A stretch of 64,000 nt of DNA, from the NCBI RefSeq assembly GCF_030272615.1, contig NC_081407.1, positions 102,963,897 to 103,027,896 on the forward strand. The letters are read 5' to 3'. This document shows positions 23,215-36,010 of the stretch, piece by piece. The notes beneath the pieces are model-generated. The model did no database searches. It was not told the DNA's origin and saw only the letters and a program-made list of their open reading frames with translations. The stretch's first letter is position 1. Each line of letters begins with the position of its first letter. This DNA is from Cryptomeria japonica (taxonomy: Eukaryota > Streptophyta > Pinopsida > Cupressales > Cupressaceae). Position numbers and translations under genes: made by a program.

Positions 23215-23724
23215 GGGATGGGTGAGATAGATAGATGTGGATAGAGAGAGTTGGGTAAAGAGACATGGGTGAGAGGTTGACAGGTGGAGAGAGAGGAAAG
23301 TAAAAACCTAGAGAGGGTGGGAGGGAGAGGTGATGACCTGGACAATGGAGAGAGAGAACAAGAGAGGGAGATATAATAAGAGAGAGTGGGGGAGGGAGAT
23401 AAATATGGTGATAAGGAGGGAGGGGGATGTGGAGAGGGAGAGACCTAGAGAGGGGAGAGAAAGGTGAGAGAGAGGGAGAGGGGGGAGAGGGAGAGATAGA
23501 TAGTAGTATCAACACAAACAATACCCTAAACACTATACCATCAATATTATACCCTAAACTATATACCAATACCCTCAAAAGTAAACCCTATACAAGAGAA
23601 GGAGAGATGATGACCTAGAGAGGAGAGGGAGAGAAAGAGAGAGAACAAAGAGAAAGAGAGGACTAAGGAGGGAGGGAGGGAGGGAGGGAGAGGTAGACAG
23701 GGAGTCACTAAGAGACCTAGATAG

Positions 23725-23811
<87 letters not shown>

Positions 23812-25140
23812 TAAATTGAGAGAGAGATATTCACAAAGAGAGAAATAAGGGTAAGGAGGGAACGAGAGAGGTGGAGAGGGAGGCAAAGAAATAGAGAGGG
23901 GCAGATATATAGGTGAGAGACCCAGAGCTTAGGGAGATAGAGGTGACAAATCTAGGGGAGATATAGGTTAGAGAGGTAGACCAAGAGAGAGAGTTGGGAA
24001 TTGAGATAGGGGAAATGAGAGATAAAGAGGGAGGGCAGGGGAGACCTAGGGAGGCATATGTGATGACTTGGACAATAGAGAGATAGAATAGGAGAATGAA
24101 ATTTAATAAGAAAGACTGGATGAAAGATAGATATGGGGGTAAGGAGGGAGGGGGAGATGGTGAGGGAAGAGGGAGATGGATAGATAGAGGTAAGTATCAA
24201 TACAAGAAATGTTGTCAACCCTATGTACCCTAAACCATATACCATCAATGTTGTACCCTTAACCCTATACCCTCAACCTTTACTCTAAACCCTATATCCT
24301 ACAACCTAATACCTAAACCTTATACAAGGGATGCAAAAGTGATGACCTAGAGAGAGGAGGGATATAGAAGAGGAGAGAGAGAAGAGAAAAGAGAAAGATA
24401 AGGATAAGGAGGGAGAGAGAGAGAGAGGGAATTAAGGAGTTATTAAGAGAAATAGAGAGGGGAGAGGTAGAGAGGTGAGGTAGAAAGAGAGAAGAGAACG
24501 ATAGAGATTTCACAAAGAGAGAAAGAGGAGTAAGGAGGAAAGGAGAGAGGTGTAGAGGGTGGGAAAGAACTAAAGAGCAAGGAGATATATAGATGTGAGA
24601 GAGCTAGAGCCTAGGGAGAGAAGGGTGAGAGATCTAGAGGGAGAGATAGAGGTGAGACATGTAAAAGGGGAGAGAGAGGTCGAAAATGAGATGGGGAGGG
24701 AGAGCTAGAGAGGTAAATATGGAGGGAGGGAGAAACCTAGGGATTGTGAAAGAGAGGGTAGGAGAGAGATGTAGTGATTGAGAGAATAGAGAGACATGAG
24801 AGAAATAATAATGGAGGGAGAGAGAAGAAGAGATATGGAGGGAGGTAGGGATAGAGATAGGGGTAAGAAAGGAAGGAAAGGTAGAGAGTGAGAGAGGGTT
24901 AGAGAGAACTAGAGAAATAGAGGTATAAAGGGAGTGAGCGGGAGGTGTGTAAAGACAAAGAGAAAACATATAGTAGAGAGTGAAGGTTGAGAAATAGGTA
25001 TAGAGTTAGGGCTATATCTTGGAGAGGAGAGTGAGATAGACATGTAGAAAGGGGACAGAGTAAGAATAATAGAGAGAGATAAGTATAGAGTTTAGGGGAG
25101 ATAAAGAGAATGAGATAGATGGAGAAAGAGAATGATAATA
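23215..25140 (+). repeat. Purine-rich satellite with about 0.7-kb higher-order units
   Basis: About 1.9 kb is almost wholly GAGAGG/GGGAGA-type sequence on the plus strand. It is not uniform: matching landmarks recur about 680-740 bp apart. Examples are GTGATGACCTGGACAAT at about 23331 and its variant at 24059; the CCCTA-rich islands at about 23520-23590 and 24210-24330; and GATGACCTAGAGAG at about 23607 and 24340. A third partial unit ends near 25000. Leu/Ser/Pro-rich frames on the minus strand are artefacts of this composition. Confidence 0.85.
23725..23799 (+). repeat. Compound (GT)n(GA)n microsatellite
   Basis: About sixteen GT repeats switch to about twenty GA repeats without a break, inside the purine satellite. 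Confidence 0.97.
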
Positions 25141-25389
25141 GAAGCCTATTGATTATTGAAACTTGATTAAGTCTAAAATTTTATAATATCTTCAAAAACC
25201 TAGAATCTACATTATAATTCCTAGAGATTTGAGACACTCTCACACATCCTGCCATATACACATGGAAGATAACTTGAAGTATAAGAAAGGTGATGTTATA
25301 TTTCATGTATATATTCTTTTTGGGAGATTGAATCTAACTTGAAGACAAAGGTGGAGAGATAGAAACATTTCTATTTCTTCAAAACAATT

Positions 25390-26872
25390 TGTAAACATAC
25401 AAAAATGACCACTTTCCTAAGTGAATATTTAATATTCATTTTATTCCTATTCTGCTATTTAATTATATTTTATTTAATTAAATTATTCTCATTCATCTAT
25501 TTAATTAAATAAATTATTCAATTTATTTAATTAGGCTCACCTAAGTCTTTTCTACTTCATTTGATTAAATAAATTACTTTATTTAATTAAATCCCCCTTC
25601 TAGCCCATTTAATTAAATTTACATTTAATTAAAAATCCAAAATTCCACAAATGCAAGTTGCACCCATAATTGAAATAAATTAATTTTATTTTAATTAAAT
25701 TCTATTTCTCCACCCACTTGCATTCTTCTACATCTCCCACTTTCCTCCTAAACCCCCTTCCTAAATTTTTCTAGAACCCATCTAATCCTAATCAATTAGG
25801 CTAAACCCTTCAATTATCCCTTTTCCCTAAATTTGAGGATGTCACTTCTCAAATTTGGAGGAAAGTCTTCCAAAAGCATTTAAGCCTTTATGTCTTCAAC
25901 AAGCTAACTTGTTGAGTTCCCCCAAATTTGGAAGGATTCTTACAAATTTGTCCCCAAAGTATTACAACTCATTAATGGTTAACTAACCCTCCTTGCATGA
26001 TTAGAGACTTTTTTCCTAACCCAACCCTCATCTAACCCAGGGGTCTCATCAAGCACTCTTGGCTTTACCCTTGGTTATCTCCTTAACCCTTGCACAAGAG
26101 TTTACCCCTTGGATAAAAGCTTTATCCAATGGATGACTCTAAGCCTAACCTCAACCTTACCTCAAAAGGTAACCATCATGTCTTCTCAAGAATTTAATGC
26201 TTCTTACATCTCCACTCAAGCAATCTCTTATTGACAATTGTCACCATTTCATTGGTGAGAATTGAGTGCATGGATTGATAACTTTCAATCCTAGCCCTTG
26301 ATAAGATCATCCAATCTTGACCATCCATTACCCTATTTTTCCTATTAATAGAGCCCTCCTTCTATCATTTTCATATCCAAGTCTTTAGAATCACACTTAT
26401 AGGCATTTTACTAAGCATATCTAGTCATTTTTATCAAGCATTTAGCCTCTCTTTGATAGAAATAATCTTAATATCATCTTAAATAAGCATTTATATTATC
26501 ATATAATAATCATATTAGACTGGTATAGCATGCTAGCATAGTTTTGTTACTAATCCTTTCATCTTATTATCATATCCATGCTAGTTTAAATCATTTTAGA
26601 TTTAGTATCATGCATAACTAGGAATGCATTCATGGTAGATTGATCAAATATCCCTCGTTATCATGATTGTTATCCCTAAGTCAATTTTCTCAGCGATCTA
26701 AGAGAAAAGGCATTGGCTTGAGGGGTCTTATGAGATAGAGAACAATGGAACATCCCTTGGGAAGTTGAGTTACTCAATATAACTCCATAACTTGCACCAA
26801 GAGTCTCATTGGTGTGTGGACTTGTCCAAGAAACCAAATTTGTGTTTCATCCCACCACATTTCCCGCACACA
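25390..26872 (+). repeat. E3 candidate 5' LTR
   Basis: Starts TGTAAACATACAAAAATGAC, which resembles the E4 LTR start (TGTAGACACCTAAAATTG), is followed by similar TTAATTAAAT-rich sequence, and ends CGCACACA just before a PBS-like site. No second copy lies in the window, so the boundaries are inferred. Confidence 0.55.
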
Positions 26873-26895
26873 TTTTTTGTGCCCACCGTGGGGCA
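26873..26895 (+). other. E3 candidate primer-binding site
   Basis: TGTGCCCACCGTGGGGC follows the LTR end, in the same position as TGGCATGCCCCGTGGGAC in E4. The priming tRNA was not identified. Confidence 0.5.
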
Positions 26896-26959
26896 TTACC
26901 CCATTTATAACATCATTTTTATTGTTGGGCTAATATTGTAGGTATGCGGAAAAGCTGAG

Positions 26960-27200
26960 TTAGCGTGTTGGTGCCTTCCTTTAGCACATCTTGCTTACTG
27001 TTTAGTGCATCAGGCCCTAACCTTAGTGCATTGAGTAGTTAGACTAGCGCATAACACTTCTTCTGGGAACTGGAAAATCACAACGCATTAGGAAATCAAG
27101 CTAGCACATCCAAGCGACAACCTAGTGCATAGGGTCTTTTCTGTAGCAACCTTTCTATAGCGCATTGGTGCAATAGCTTAGTGCATAGGGTTAACAGAGC
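26960..27200 (+). repeat. E3 leader: TTAGCGCAT-type motif array, block 1
   Basis: About eight copies of TAGCGCAT, TAGTGCAT or TAGCACAT occur in one orientation, spaced about 20-40 bp apart, upstream of gag. Confidence 0.8.
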
Positions 27201-27249
27201 AAAGAAAAAGTTTGTAACCAGGAAGAATCATTTTAGGGTTGTGTAAACC

Positions 27250-28730
27250 CACACTAACTTTTAATCTTTGACCGTGTGCAGGTTTAATCTTTTATGCAAG
27301 GGAAGGAGTTAGTTTAGAAATTTTTAATTTCTTTTAATTTAGTTTCTTTCAAAAAGAAGTTGGTTAAAAAGAATTCACTCTCCTTGTTTTGTGCAAAGGT
27401 AAAATAAACCTCACATTTTCATTTTGGAAAGCTTAAAATGCACATCAGACTTCCTTTTAGTGCTTAAAAGAAGATTTTTATTTATTTATTTGCAAGGTAA
27501 AAAGAACAACAAAATTCACTTTTGCTTTCTTGCAAGTTAGAAAAGGAAAAACATTTCATTTTGGAAGCTCTAAAAAGAACGAGGCAAATTTTACTTTCTG
27601 CAAAAGCTTAAACCGAACCTCACCATCCTTTGGTGTCTAAAAGGATCCATTTTTTTTTTTTGCAAAGGTAAAAGAACTTCATATTCAAGTTTAGGCAAAA
27701 CAAAGAGGGAAACTCTTCCCCTTTTCGACTTTGAATTTTGTTGACCAATATCGAAATTTTATTTGTTGACCAGGATTTCTTTTACTTAGATAGAAAATCA
27801 TTGATTTGAAGGTTAAAAAGAACATCATACTTTTTGGAGCAACATCTCCAAATAGAAGTTAGAAAATCACTACTTTGAAAGGATTAAAAAACCATTGTTT
27901 GCCTTGACTCGAAAGTGGAAGGTAAATGCTCTCCCCTTAACTGGGTGACCAAAAAGCCAAACCACTCTTTCATTCTTTCTATATTTCGAAGTACTTAAAT
28001 CCTTTAGCAGGCATGCCCTCCCAAGATTCTCTTAGAGCACCATTTAAATGGTCAGTGAGAGGGGAATGACCTAAGTGGGAAACAAATTTATTGCCAATTG
28101 TTTCAACCCACTATAATCAAAAGTGGAGGTTGACAAAAGTCCCCTTCAACAGATTTGCTCAATGATTAGCCTTCCCCCAGTATCTTTACGATACATAAAG
28201 CCTTTGTTCTAAAGCTTGGGAAGCCTCCTGAGGGATTTTATCACTGAAGATTGAATAGGAAGCTTGATTACGAACCTTAGTATTAGAAACTTTGAGCTGA
28301 GTCAGTATCCAAACATCTTCAATATCATAGTGCAAGGCTGGGGAAGAATCCACCCCCAAGATTACTCACCATATATCTCCCAAGATAACTACCCAATTGT
28401 GAACGTTAATTTCTGGCAAACGGCAAAAAAATGGGTGCCCCCTAGGGGTGACACGACTATTTGAGCTAATGGAGTATCGAGACTAGTGGGCTATGGTATT
28501 GTTGATGACCCTTCAATAAAGAGTCTATTTGATTTGTCTTCTTTACATCCAAACCTGTGAAAACATTGGGGATTTGAACACATCCTCGCAGAACATACAC
28601 TATTTGTTTAGCATAGGCAAAAATGGTTATCTTTTTCATGTTGTGTTTTCAAGTCATATTTCCAAAAAATCATCCATAAAAAACAAACAAAGTTGAAAAT
28701 TTCTGAAAAACTTAGAAGCAAAGAAAATAG
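27250..28730 (+). other. E3 leader, non-coding
   Basis: Untranslated leader between the two motif blocks. Between about 27390 and 27680 a GCAAAGGTAAAA-like string recurs in diverged form, suggesting an old tandem repeat. A 66-codon frame at 28264-28464 shows no domain. Confidence 0.5.
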
Positions 28731-28734
28731 AGCA

Positions 28735-29100
28735 GTTTAGCGCATAGAAGCCACTTCCTAGCACATCAGGAGCACTCTTTAGCACATCCTGGCCAAACCT
28801 TAGCGCATTCACCCATCAAAATAGCATATAGCAATCTAAAATTCGACAAACATTTCATTAGCGCTTTGTGCTACCATATTAGGGCTTTCAAGCATCAACC
28901 TAGTGCATTGGGGGAAAACCTTAGTGCATCGAGTCCAAAACTTAACGCGCAATCAGGACATATTAGTGCATAACCCATCCAGGTCAGTCAAAATCAAATT
29001 TTCTATGTTAGCACATAACAAAGGTAGCTTAGCATATCACGGTTTTTCTGTAGCGCATCTAGATCATTCTTTAGTGCATCCAGTCTTTGGCTTAGTGCAT
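28735..29100 (+). repeat. E3 leader: TTAGCGCAT-type motif array, block 2
   Basis: At least a dozen copies of TTAGCGCAT, TTAGTGCAT, TAGCACAT or close variants occur, all on the plus strand, between the leader and gag. They are interspersed with non-identical 15-35-bp spacers. Confidence 0.8.
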
Positions 29101-29814
29101 GTCAAAACTCAAAAAACCAGAGAGCAAATTTGTCACTTTGGGAAAATTTTATCAAACTTCTTGAGTACCCTTTCAGGTCTAGTATCGAATTCAGTCATCA
29201 GCAATCAACTCCAAAAACACCAAAGAAATCATTTCCAAATCAAACAAGTCAGTCTTAGAACAAACAGTTGTCAAATCGAAAACTAGCTAGAGATAAGATT
29301 TTATCCTATCAAAATCAAGTATTATCATCACCTTGATCAAAAGGTCTGCCATCTAATGGATTCTATCAAACAAATCATTCCTAGTTTAAACTCAAGTCGT
29401 CAAATCACGTTTCCATATTGGGAAGCTTTATCCTTATCATTTGACACACTTTATCGTGGAGGCGTATCTAACTAAACCTCTGCTCAATAAAGTAGGCTTA
29501 AGTTTTCAAACAAAGTAGCCAAATCCAAAACAAATCTAAGGAAACCCTTGATCACTCGTGTATGACCACTCCTCATATTTTCAGACGAAGAAGTCTTCAT
29601 CACAAAACTAAGTTGAAGAAACGACAACCTAGTTCTAAGAAACTTGCCAAACTGAACAAATTTCTCTATATCAATTGTCAACTTTTAAAATCACATCATG
29701 CCTTTCTCCATCATATGCGATTATATCTTTAGGACAAATCAAATGAATTTGATGAAGAACCATTAAGAAGTATATCTTTTTTGCCAAAAATCAGCATTCA
29801 GTCAATGTTTAAAT
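29101..29814 (+). other. E3 sequence between motif block 2 and gag, no clear frame
   Basis: No domain is seen. The start of Gag could not be fixed; recognisable Gag-like codons begin near 29815, but the true start may lie further upstream in this stretch. Confidence 0.4.
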
Positions 29815-31680
29815 CGTGGAGAAAGAATCAACCCTGACTTCTTCCCACAAGTGTGCATCACCTATAATGAAGCTCGACCTGAACCACCCACTCTTGAAAG
29901 AGAAGAAGAAGAATTTGTTCCCTTTGTCACATAAATGTTTTACTAGATGCCCATTGTCACTCACTTTCAGAAAAACAAACAAAGCGAATTGCAACCAGAG
30001 TCAAGTATGGGTCGAAGATTATCAAACCCTTTTGAATATCCAAATCTTGGAGATACAGATATCATAGAAGAACTTCTCTAAGAATATCAAGAAAACCCGT
30101 CATTCCAAAAGCTTATGGAAAGAATTATCAAAAAAAACAAAGAGAAATATCCACTCATGCTCACTAGCAAAGGAGTTAGACTCCCTAAGGACTTTGATCC
30201 TAGAACCTTGAGAAATGAAGAGGAAAGAATTCTTAGAACGAGGTCCAGAACTTACACTTACCAAGATCCACAAAGAGAAGAAGCAACATTTGATCTAGAT
30301 TTCATACTAGAACAAAACATTACCCCTGAACACAACCATGCCTGAAATTGGGACAATGAAAGGGAAGAAGCCTTCCCTCGACGTACAAACACACCCATGG
30401 TCGCTCTCACACAAAAAATCTAGATATTGCAAAAACAAATGCAGGATATGCAGCAAGGGTCCACAGTATGATACTCCTTGGAAGAGATATGTCCTTATCC
30501 TTTTGATAGGATATTGAACATGATACCCTTTCCCTAAAATTTAGACATACCAAAATATGACAAATATGATGGTAAAAGTGATCCCCATGATCACGTGCTA
30601 GAATTTTGTACCATAAGCCTAGAGTTCGCTCACGATGACACTTACCTAATGAGGATATTCCCAAGAAGTTTGGGAGGATCAACAATGGAGTGGTTATCTA
30701 AGTTGACACCTCCTCTCAAATAATTTGATGAATTGGTAAATAAATTTATCACCCAATACTCCTACAATATTCAACATGCAATCACCATGTTGGATGTGTG
30801 CAACACTAAACAAAGGAACAATGAGACATTCATTGTGTTCCTTCAATGATCGAGACGCATGGTTTCAAGATATCCCCTAGATGTACCTAAAAAAAAAATG
30901 GAGATTTTTATCGACATTCTGAATACTGAGATGAGCTATCAACTCAAGCTCCAATGCATCCCATCTTTTTCCAAACTAATCAAAAATGGAATCCAAGTTG
31001 AAGAAGCCTGCATCAAGAAGGGAACACTCAAGTTCTTCAAGGAAGGAAATAACTCATCCAACTTTAACAATCCAAATAATAATAACACTTTAGACAAATC
31101 CAAGTTTTGGAAATGAAACAAAAATATCAAGAGTGATGCAGGAGTTGATACCATGGACATGAAATCCAAACAACCAGTGTTATACGAGAATTCACAAACA
31201 AACAAAAATCAAAAGGGTGTTGACACTTATCCGTAGAAAACCAATCAAGAACCTTTTGTCTCAAACACCAACAACAAAAACCAAGGCAACGATGTTAACC
31301 AAGGAAATAAAAAAAATCAAAGAAACAACTCCAATAGTTTTCCATATAGACGCATCTACACACCCTTAGGACAAACATTGGAATCAACATTTTGAGAACT
31401 CCTGGCACACAAAATCATCACATTATCACCTTTGAACAACTTTGAACCTCAATTCAAACCACCTTGGTGGAATGAATCACATTTTTGTGATTTTCATCGA
31501 AACAAAGGACACCACATAAATGACTGCATGAGGCTTAAAAACATCATTCAAGACATGATCAATAGAGGTGAATTAACAGTTGATAACCTCAAGACAAATG
31601 TTGATCATGACGCCTTTAAGAATCCCCTTCCAAATTACAAGGGTGGAGCATCGTCATCAAATGATACCAAATGAGCTTGC
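29815..31680 (+). pseudogene. E3 Gag (Tat type) with CHHC zinc knuckle
   Basis: One frame runs through the region and is broken only by stop codons (for example near 29935, 30343, 30421, 30535, 30847, 31114 and 31672). It contains YDGKSDPHDHVLEF, the start of the Retrotrans_gag capsid domain, and SLGGSTMEWLSKL. Further on come FCDFHRNKGHHINDC (C-x2-H-x4-H-x4-C) at about 31480-31530 and LKNIIQDMINRGEL. These are characteristic of Tat-lineage Gag, which packages element RNA. The protein start is uncertain. E4 and E5 carry homologues. Confidence 0.85.
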
Positions 31681-31860
31681 ATAAATCACGTATACAATAA
31701 CACCATCAATCATATATCGATAGATGACAACAAAATGAATTTCATTAAAATCAAGGACAAACAAGAACATGAGTCAATCAATGTGACAAAAAGATCTCAG
31801 AAATATGTCTTGAGTGGAAATACATAACAAACAACACCTATTCCCAAGATTCAGTATAAC

Positions 31861-32575
31861 TTGGTTGATCAACTACAGAGAACTCCTGCTCAGACATCTA
31901 TACTTGAACTACTCAAGCTATCTCTGAAACACAAGGATATCCTAGAGAAAGCACTTGTCGAGACAAACGTTCCTAAAGATTTGGATATTAATCAATTCCA
32001 AGCCATGGTGGCTCATATGACATGCCCACATAACCTATCTTTTTCTGACCATGATGATGACTCCTTGAATCATCCGCATAACACCCCACTCCATATTGAA
32101 GTCCTAGTCTATAAGCACCGTGTAAAAAGAGTATTAATAGATGGAGGAGCTGGTCTCAATATCTGTACCTTAAAGCTTATCTGTGCATTGGGCTTCTATG
32201 AACAATCCATTGATCCAAGGAAAAAGATCACCATCAAGGCATATGATGATGAAAAAAGATCATCTAAAGGAACAATAATACTTCCTATTCAGGTTGGACC
32301 CATACAAAAGGACACTCTGTACCAAGTTTTAGACATTGAATTAACATACAATATTCTATTAGGTTGACCTTGGATACATGAAATGCAAGCAGTACCATCA
32401 ACATATCATCAATGCATCAAGTTCCCATACAACGGACAAGAAGTTTCTATATCAACAAACAATAACCCTTTTCAATACTACAATACTATGGGGGCAACTC
32501 AAGACTATCTAGTTCCACACAACAGGGAAGCCCATATAACACATCCAAATCTTTATCCATTGATTTTAAGCAAAA
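31861..32575 (+). pseudogene. E3 aspartic protease
   Basis: In the Gag frame, VLIDGGAGLNICTLKL carries the catalytic Asp of gypsy retropepsins (Asp-Gly-Gly in this family). It is followed by AYDDEKRSSKGTI, YQVLDIELTYNILLG, a stop at 32365-32367, then PWIHEM and [11 protein letters not shown]. Position directly after Gag fits a Gag-Pro-Pol polyprotein. The frame shifts near 32576. Confidence 0.88.
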
Positions 32576-32576
32576 A

Positions 32577-34249
32577 ATGAAGATCAAAGACCAAGGCATG
32601 GGAGAATATTCCTTTGAATCCATGTATTTATCAAAGTTACCAACATCACCTAAATCTCATGGACAACCTTCTACATCAACACATCAAGCAGCCAAGCCCA
32701 TTACCAATTTTGATGGAAAATTTATCCAATTAGGCACACTAGCTAATGAATCAGAAGACAAAGACATCCTTAGTTGGCTATACAAGGATGAAGAAGAAGC
32801 TAGAGCTGCTACCCTCGATGTAGTCGTACCAACAACACAATATGGAAATGGATTCAAGATCATGTAACATATGGGATACAATGGAAAAGGACCTATCGAC
32901 AAGCATCAAGAAGGCATCATAGAACCCATACAACTTCCTTCATAATTTGCAAAAGATAAGACAGGACTGGGATATGTCCAATAGATTCCGCCTTGGCAAA
33001 AATAGAATAAGTATCAAAAGCCTCAGTGGAAACCAAAGAAGAAATATGAAGACAACTCTTGGCAAGAAGCATTGCACTAAGCTGCAAAGACAATCCAGAC
33101 TGAGTAAGAGCATCAAGATCATGAACGACAATAAGAAGAGCTAGCCATTCAAAGGGAAGAAACTTCTTATAAAGCAATACATCATGTACAAGAACCTGAT
33201 CAGACCAAGATAGAATCATCATCTAAAGACAGTGTTACCCACACAAAAGAAACAATTTATGAGTATATCTAGAGAGTGCAAGCGGGTTATGACTCTGAAT
33301 CAGAGCAAGAAACAAAACTCATGTCAATCATCAATAATCTCTTTTCTCCATACAACATACCTGTCAGTTACAGTGAACGAACCTGGGATAGTGACTCTGA
33401 AATAGACTCTAATGAATATGAATGGGATAGTTGCTTAGACATTACTGAAGATATTGAGGTGGATGCCATCCACTCCTACACACCCCTTTCTTAGGAAGAA
33501 CAAAGCACAAAATCTTGACTACTTGAGTTCAGACCACACAATATCTACAAAGCTAGTGAGAACAAGCAGCAACAATATGAACAAGGTTACATCAAAGATA
33601 ATACCATCAAAGACCTTGACAATATCATAGCCCTCATCCATATCCCAAATGATCCCCATAATGCTATCATGACTCTTACCGTAGCCAATCTCAACCCACC
33701 AAATGACTCCTTACCGCTTGTGTTTCCTGACCTCATAGACTAGGAAGAACTAGAACACCATGACTTACCTATATTCCCAGATGATGAATCCATTATCCAA
33801 TATTTATGTACAGTCAACCCAGAAATAGGCTCTACCGGTGAACAAAGTAATGATGTCTGCAATCTACAGAGTGCCAAGTCTCTCAGTCATAAAAATGAAA
33901 GAAACAAAGGATCTAATGCTAAAAACTAGCCAATGGCAGCACTTGATCACAAAATAGTAAAAATAAAGGATGCATCTGTAGGTGAAAACCTTTTCAAGGT
34001 GCCTACGGATGAGAGACTTGACACTCTTCCGGAACACTATCATGAGAGGTCACCCATACTAATTGAGTCAACTCACTCGATCAACATTGGTATAGAAACA
34101 ACAATCAAAGCAATACACCTGGCTGAATCACTAAGACAAGAAGAGCAGTCTAATTTATCAAATTCTTTACAAAAAAGCAAATCAACTTCTCTTGGTCCTA
34201 TGTTGATATGCCCAGGATAGATCCAAACATGATTATGCATCATTTGTCC
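32577..34249 (+). pseudogene. E3 protease-to-reverse-transcriptase linker
   Basis: A poorly conserved acidic and Ser-rich stretch in several frames. It includes EDKDILSWLYKDEEEA and a glycine-spaced HMGYNGKGPIDKHQEGIIEP run that faintly recalls a G-patch. Such linkers are normal between protease and reverse transcriptase in Tat elements. Stops and shifts are frequent, and I do not assign a function. Confidence 0.6.
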
Positions 34250-34990
34250 ATTGCTCCTGTAGCTAAGCCTGTTAAGAAAAAACTAAGAAAGATAAATCTG
34301 CATGTGGCATTGATGGTCAAAGTTGAATTAAAGAAACTATTAGATGCTATATTTATTTGACCTATAGACTATGCTGAATGGATTTCAAACATTGTACCAG
34401 TATCAAAACCCGATAGAAGCATAAGGATATGCACAGATTTTAGAGATGTCAATAGGGCCTATCCAAAGGATGATTTTCCTTTGCCCAACATCGACATAAT
34501 TGTAGACCTAATAGCTGGCCATGCAATGTTATCATTAATGGACAACTTCTCTGGTTGTAATAAAATCAAAATTACACCACAAGATCAAGACAAAACTGCA
34601 TTCACCTGTCCATGGGATTTTATTGCTGGAATGACATGCCTTTTTGCTTAAAGAATTCTGGAGCAACTTATGAAAGAGCTCTGACAACAATCTTTCATGA
34701 TATAATGCATACCTTCATGGAGGACTACGTGGATGATTTACTAGCTAAGTCATTCACCCAAGCAGAACATCTGGGCATACTAGATAAAATATTTCACAGA
34801 TGGGAACAATTCAAAGTAAGACTAAACCCTAAGAACTGTGTCTTTGGGGTAACATCGGGCAGGTTATTACGCTACATTGTGTTGGCAAAAGGAATTGAAG
34901 TAGATTCAGCGAAGGTACATACCATCATGGAGATGCCACCTCCCAAGAACATTAGCCAACTCAGATCTCTACAGGGACGACTGTAGTCTA
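34250..34990 (+). pseudogene. E3 reverse transcriptase
   Basis: Motifs in gypsy order: WISNIVPVSKPDRSIRICTDFRDVN, YPKDDFPLPNID, SLMDNFSGCNKIKI with the first catalytic Asp, and KTAFTCPW. A one-base frameshift falls near 34612, after which the downstream frame gives MPFCLKNSGATYERA and FMEDYVDDLLAKS with the catalytic Asp pair. Stops lie at 34358-34360 and 34984-34986. Catalytic residues are retained even though the frame is broken. Confidence 0.92.
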
Positions 34991-35475
34991 TCAGGCAATT
35001 CATAGCCCAAATAGCAGATAAAAGCCTACCATTCAATCATCTGCTACATAAAAATGTACCTTTAAGATGGGAAACCAAGTGTGCTAAATCATTCTATCAA
35101 ATCAAGCAATATCTAATGAATCCACCAATTCTAATACCACTAATAGCAGGAAATTCGCTCATCCTATACATCTCAACAACTGAAGTATCATTGGGGGCAT
35201 TATTAGCACAAGAAGATTCAAAAGGCAAGGAAAGAGTTGCATATTACATCAGCAGGACATTAAATGGATATGAGATAAATTACACATTCATTGAGAAGGC
35301 TTGTTTAGTTGTGGTATTTGCTTATCAGAATTTTTTCCACTACATGCTAGCTCACACAATCAAGCTAGTAGAAAAAATTGATCCTCTAGAGTATTTACTC
35401 AGCAAAGAAGCTCTTACAAGAAGACTGGCTAAATGGGTCATGATTCTTAGTGAGTTTGATATACAATACACATAG
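34991..35475 (+). pseudogene. E3 RNase H, first (retroviral/gypsy) domain
   Basis: LYISTTEVSLGALLAQED, KERVAYYISRTLNGYEINYTFIEKACLVVVFA and KIDPLEYLLSKEALTRRLAKWVMILSEFDIQYT are the usual gypsy RNase H connection pattern. It is in the same frame as the reverse transcriptase tail and ends at a TAG (35473-35475). Confidence 0.9.
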
Positions 35476-36010
35476 CATCGGGCTATCAAAGGACAGGTAA
35501 TTGCAAATCAACTAGCTGAAGCACCTCTACCAGATAAATAACCAATGCAAGTGGAATTCCCTGACATGGATGTTCTTACTGTTACACCCAAGCAATGGAA
35601 CTTATACTTTGACAGTTCCTATACCCAACATGGATCGGGTGTCGGTATCTTGTTCATCACTCCAGAAGGACACACAATTCCACACTCTTACAGACTAATG
35701 TTTCCATGTACCAACAATATTGCTGAATATGAAGCACTGGTAATAGGAATCAAAATAGAAGTGGAATGGAAAATCACAAACTTAAGTGTCTATGGTGACT
35801 CTCAGTTAGTCATAAATCAGATCAACAATGAATATCAAACAAAAGATGATAAGCTGCTACCATACAAGAAAATGGTGGATGACTTCAAATAGTACTTTGT
35901 ACATATCACCTTCGAGCAAATACCGAGGTTGGACAATAGAGCGGTCGATGCAATGGCCACTATTTCTTCACTACTACAAATTCCAGAACAACAGAGTCAT
36001 TACAAGTTCC
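35476..36010 (+). pseudogene. E3 second (archaeal-type) RNase H domain
   Basis: WNLYFDSSYTQHGSGVGILFITPEGHTI, then NNIAEYEALVIGIKIEV and VYGDSQLVINQINNEY, form a complete second RNase H fold with Asp, Glu and Asp in the catalytic positions. The frame is unchanged from upstream, with stops at 35539 and 35890, and LDNRAVDAMATISSL follows. A second RNase H next to the normal one is an established feature of the Tat lineage and supports the classification of E3. Confidence 0.9.

Noticed and set aside
23141-24969. Several minus-strand Ser/Leu/Pro-rich frames, some with (SL)n and (HT)n runs
   Set aside because: Direct translation of the purine satellite and (GT)n(GA)n microsatellite; not protein-like.
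28264-28464. 66-codon frame in the E3 leader
   Set aside because: No motif, no homologue in E4, and it lies in the untranslated leader.
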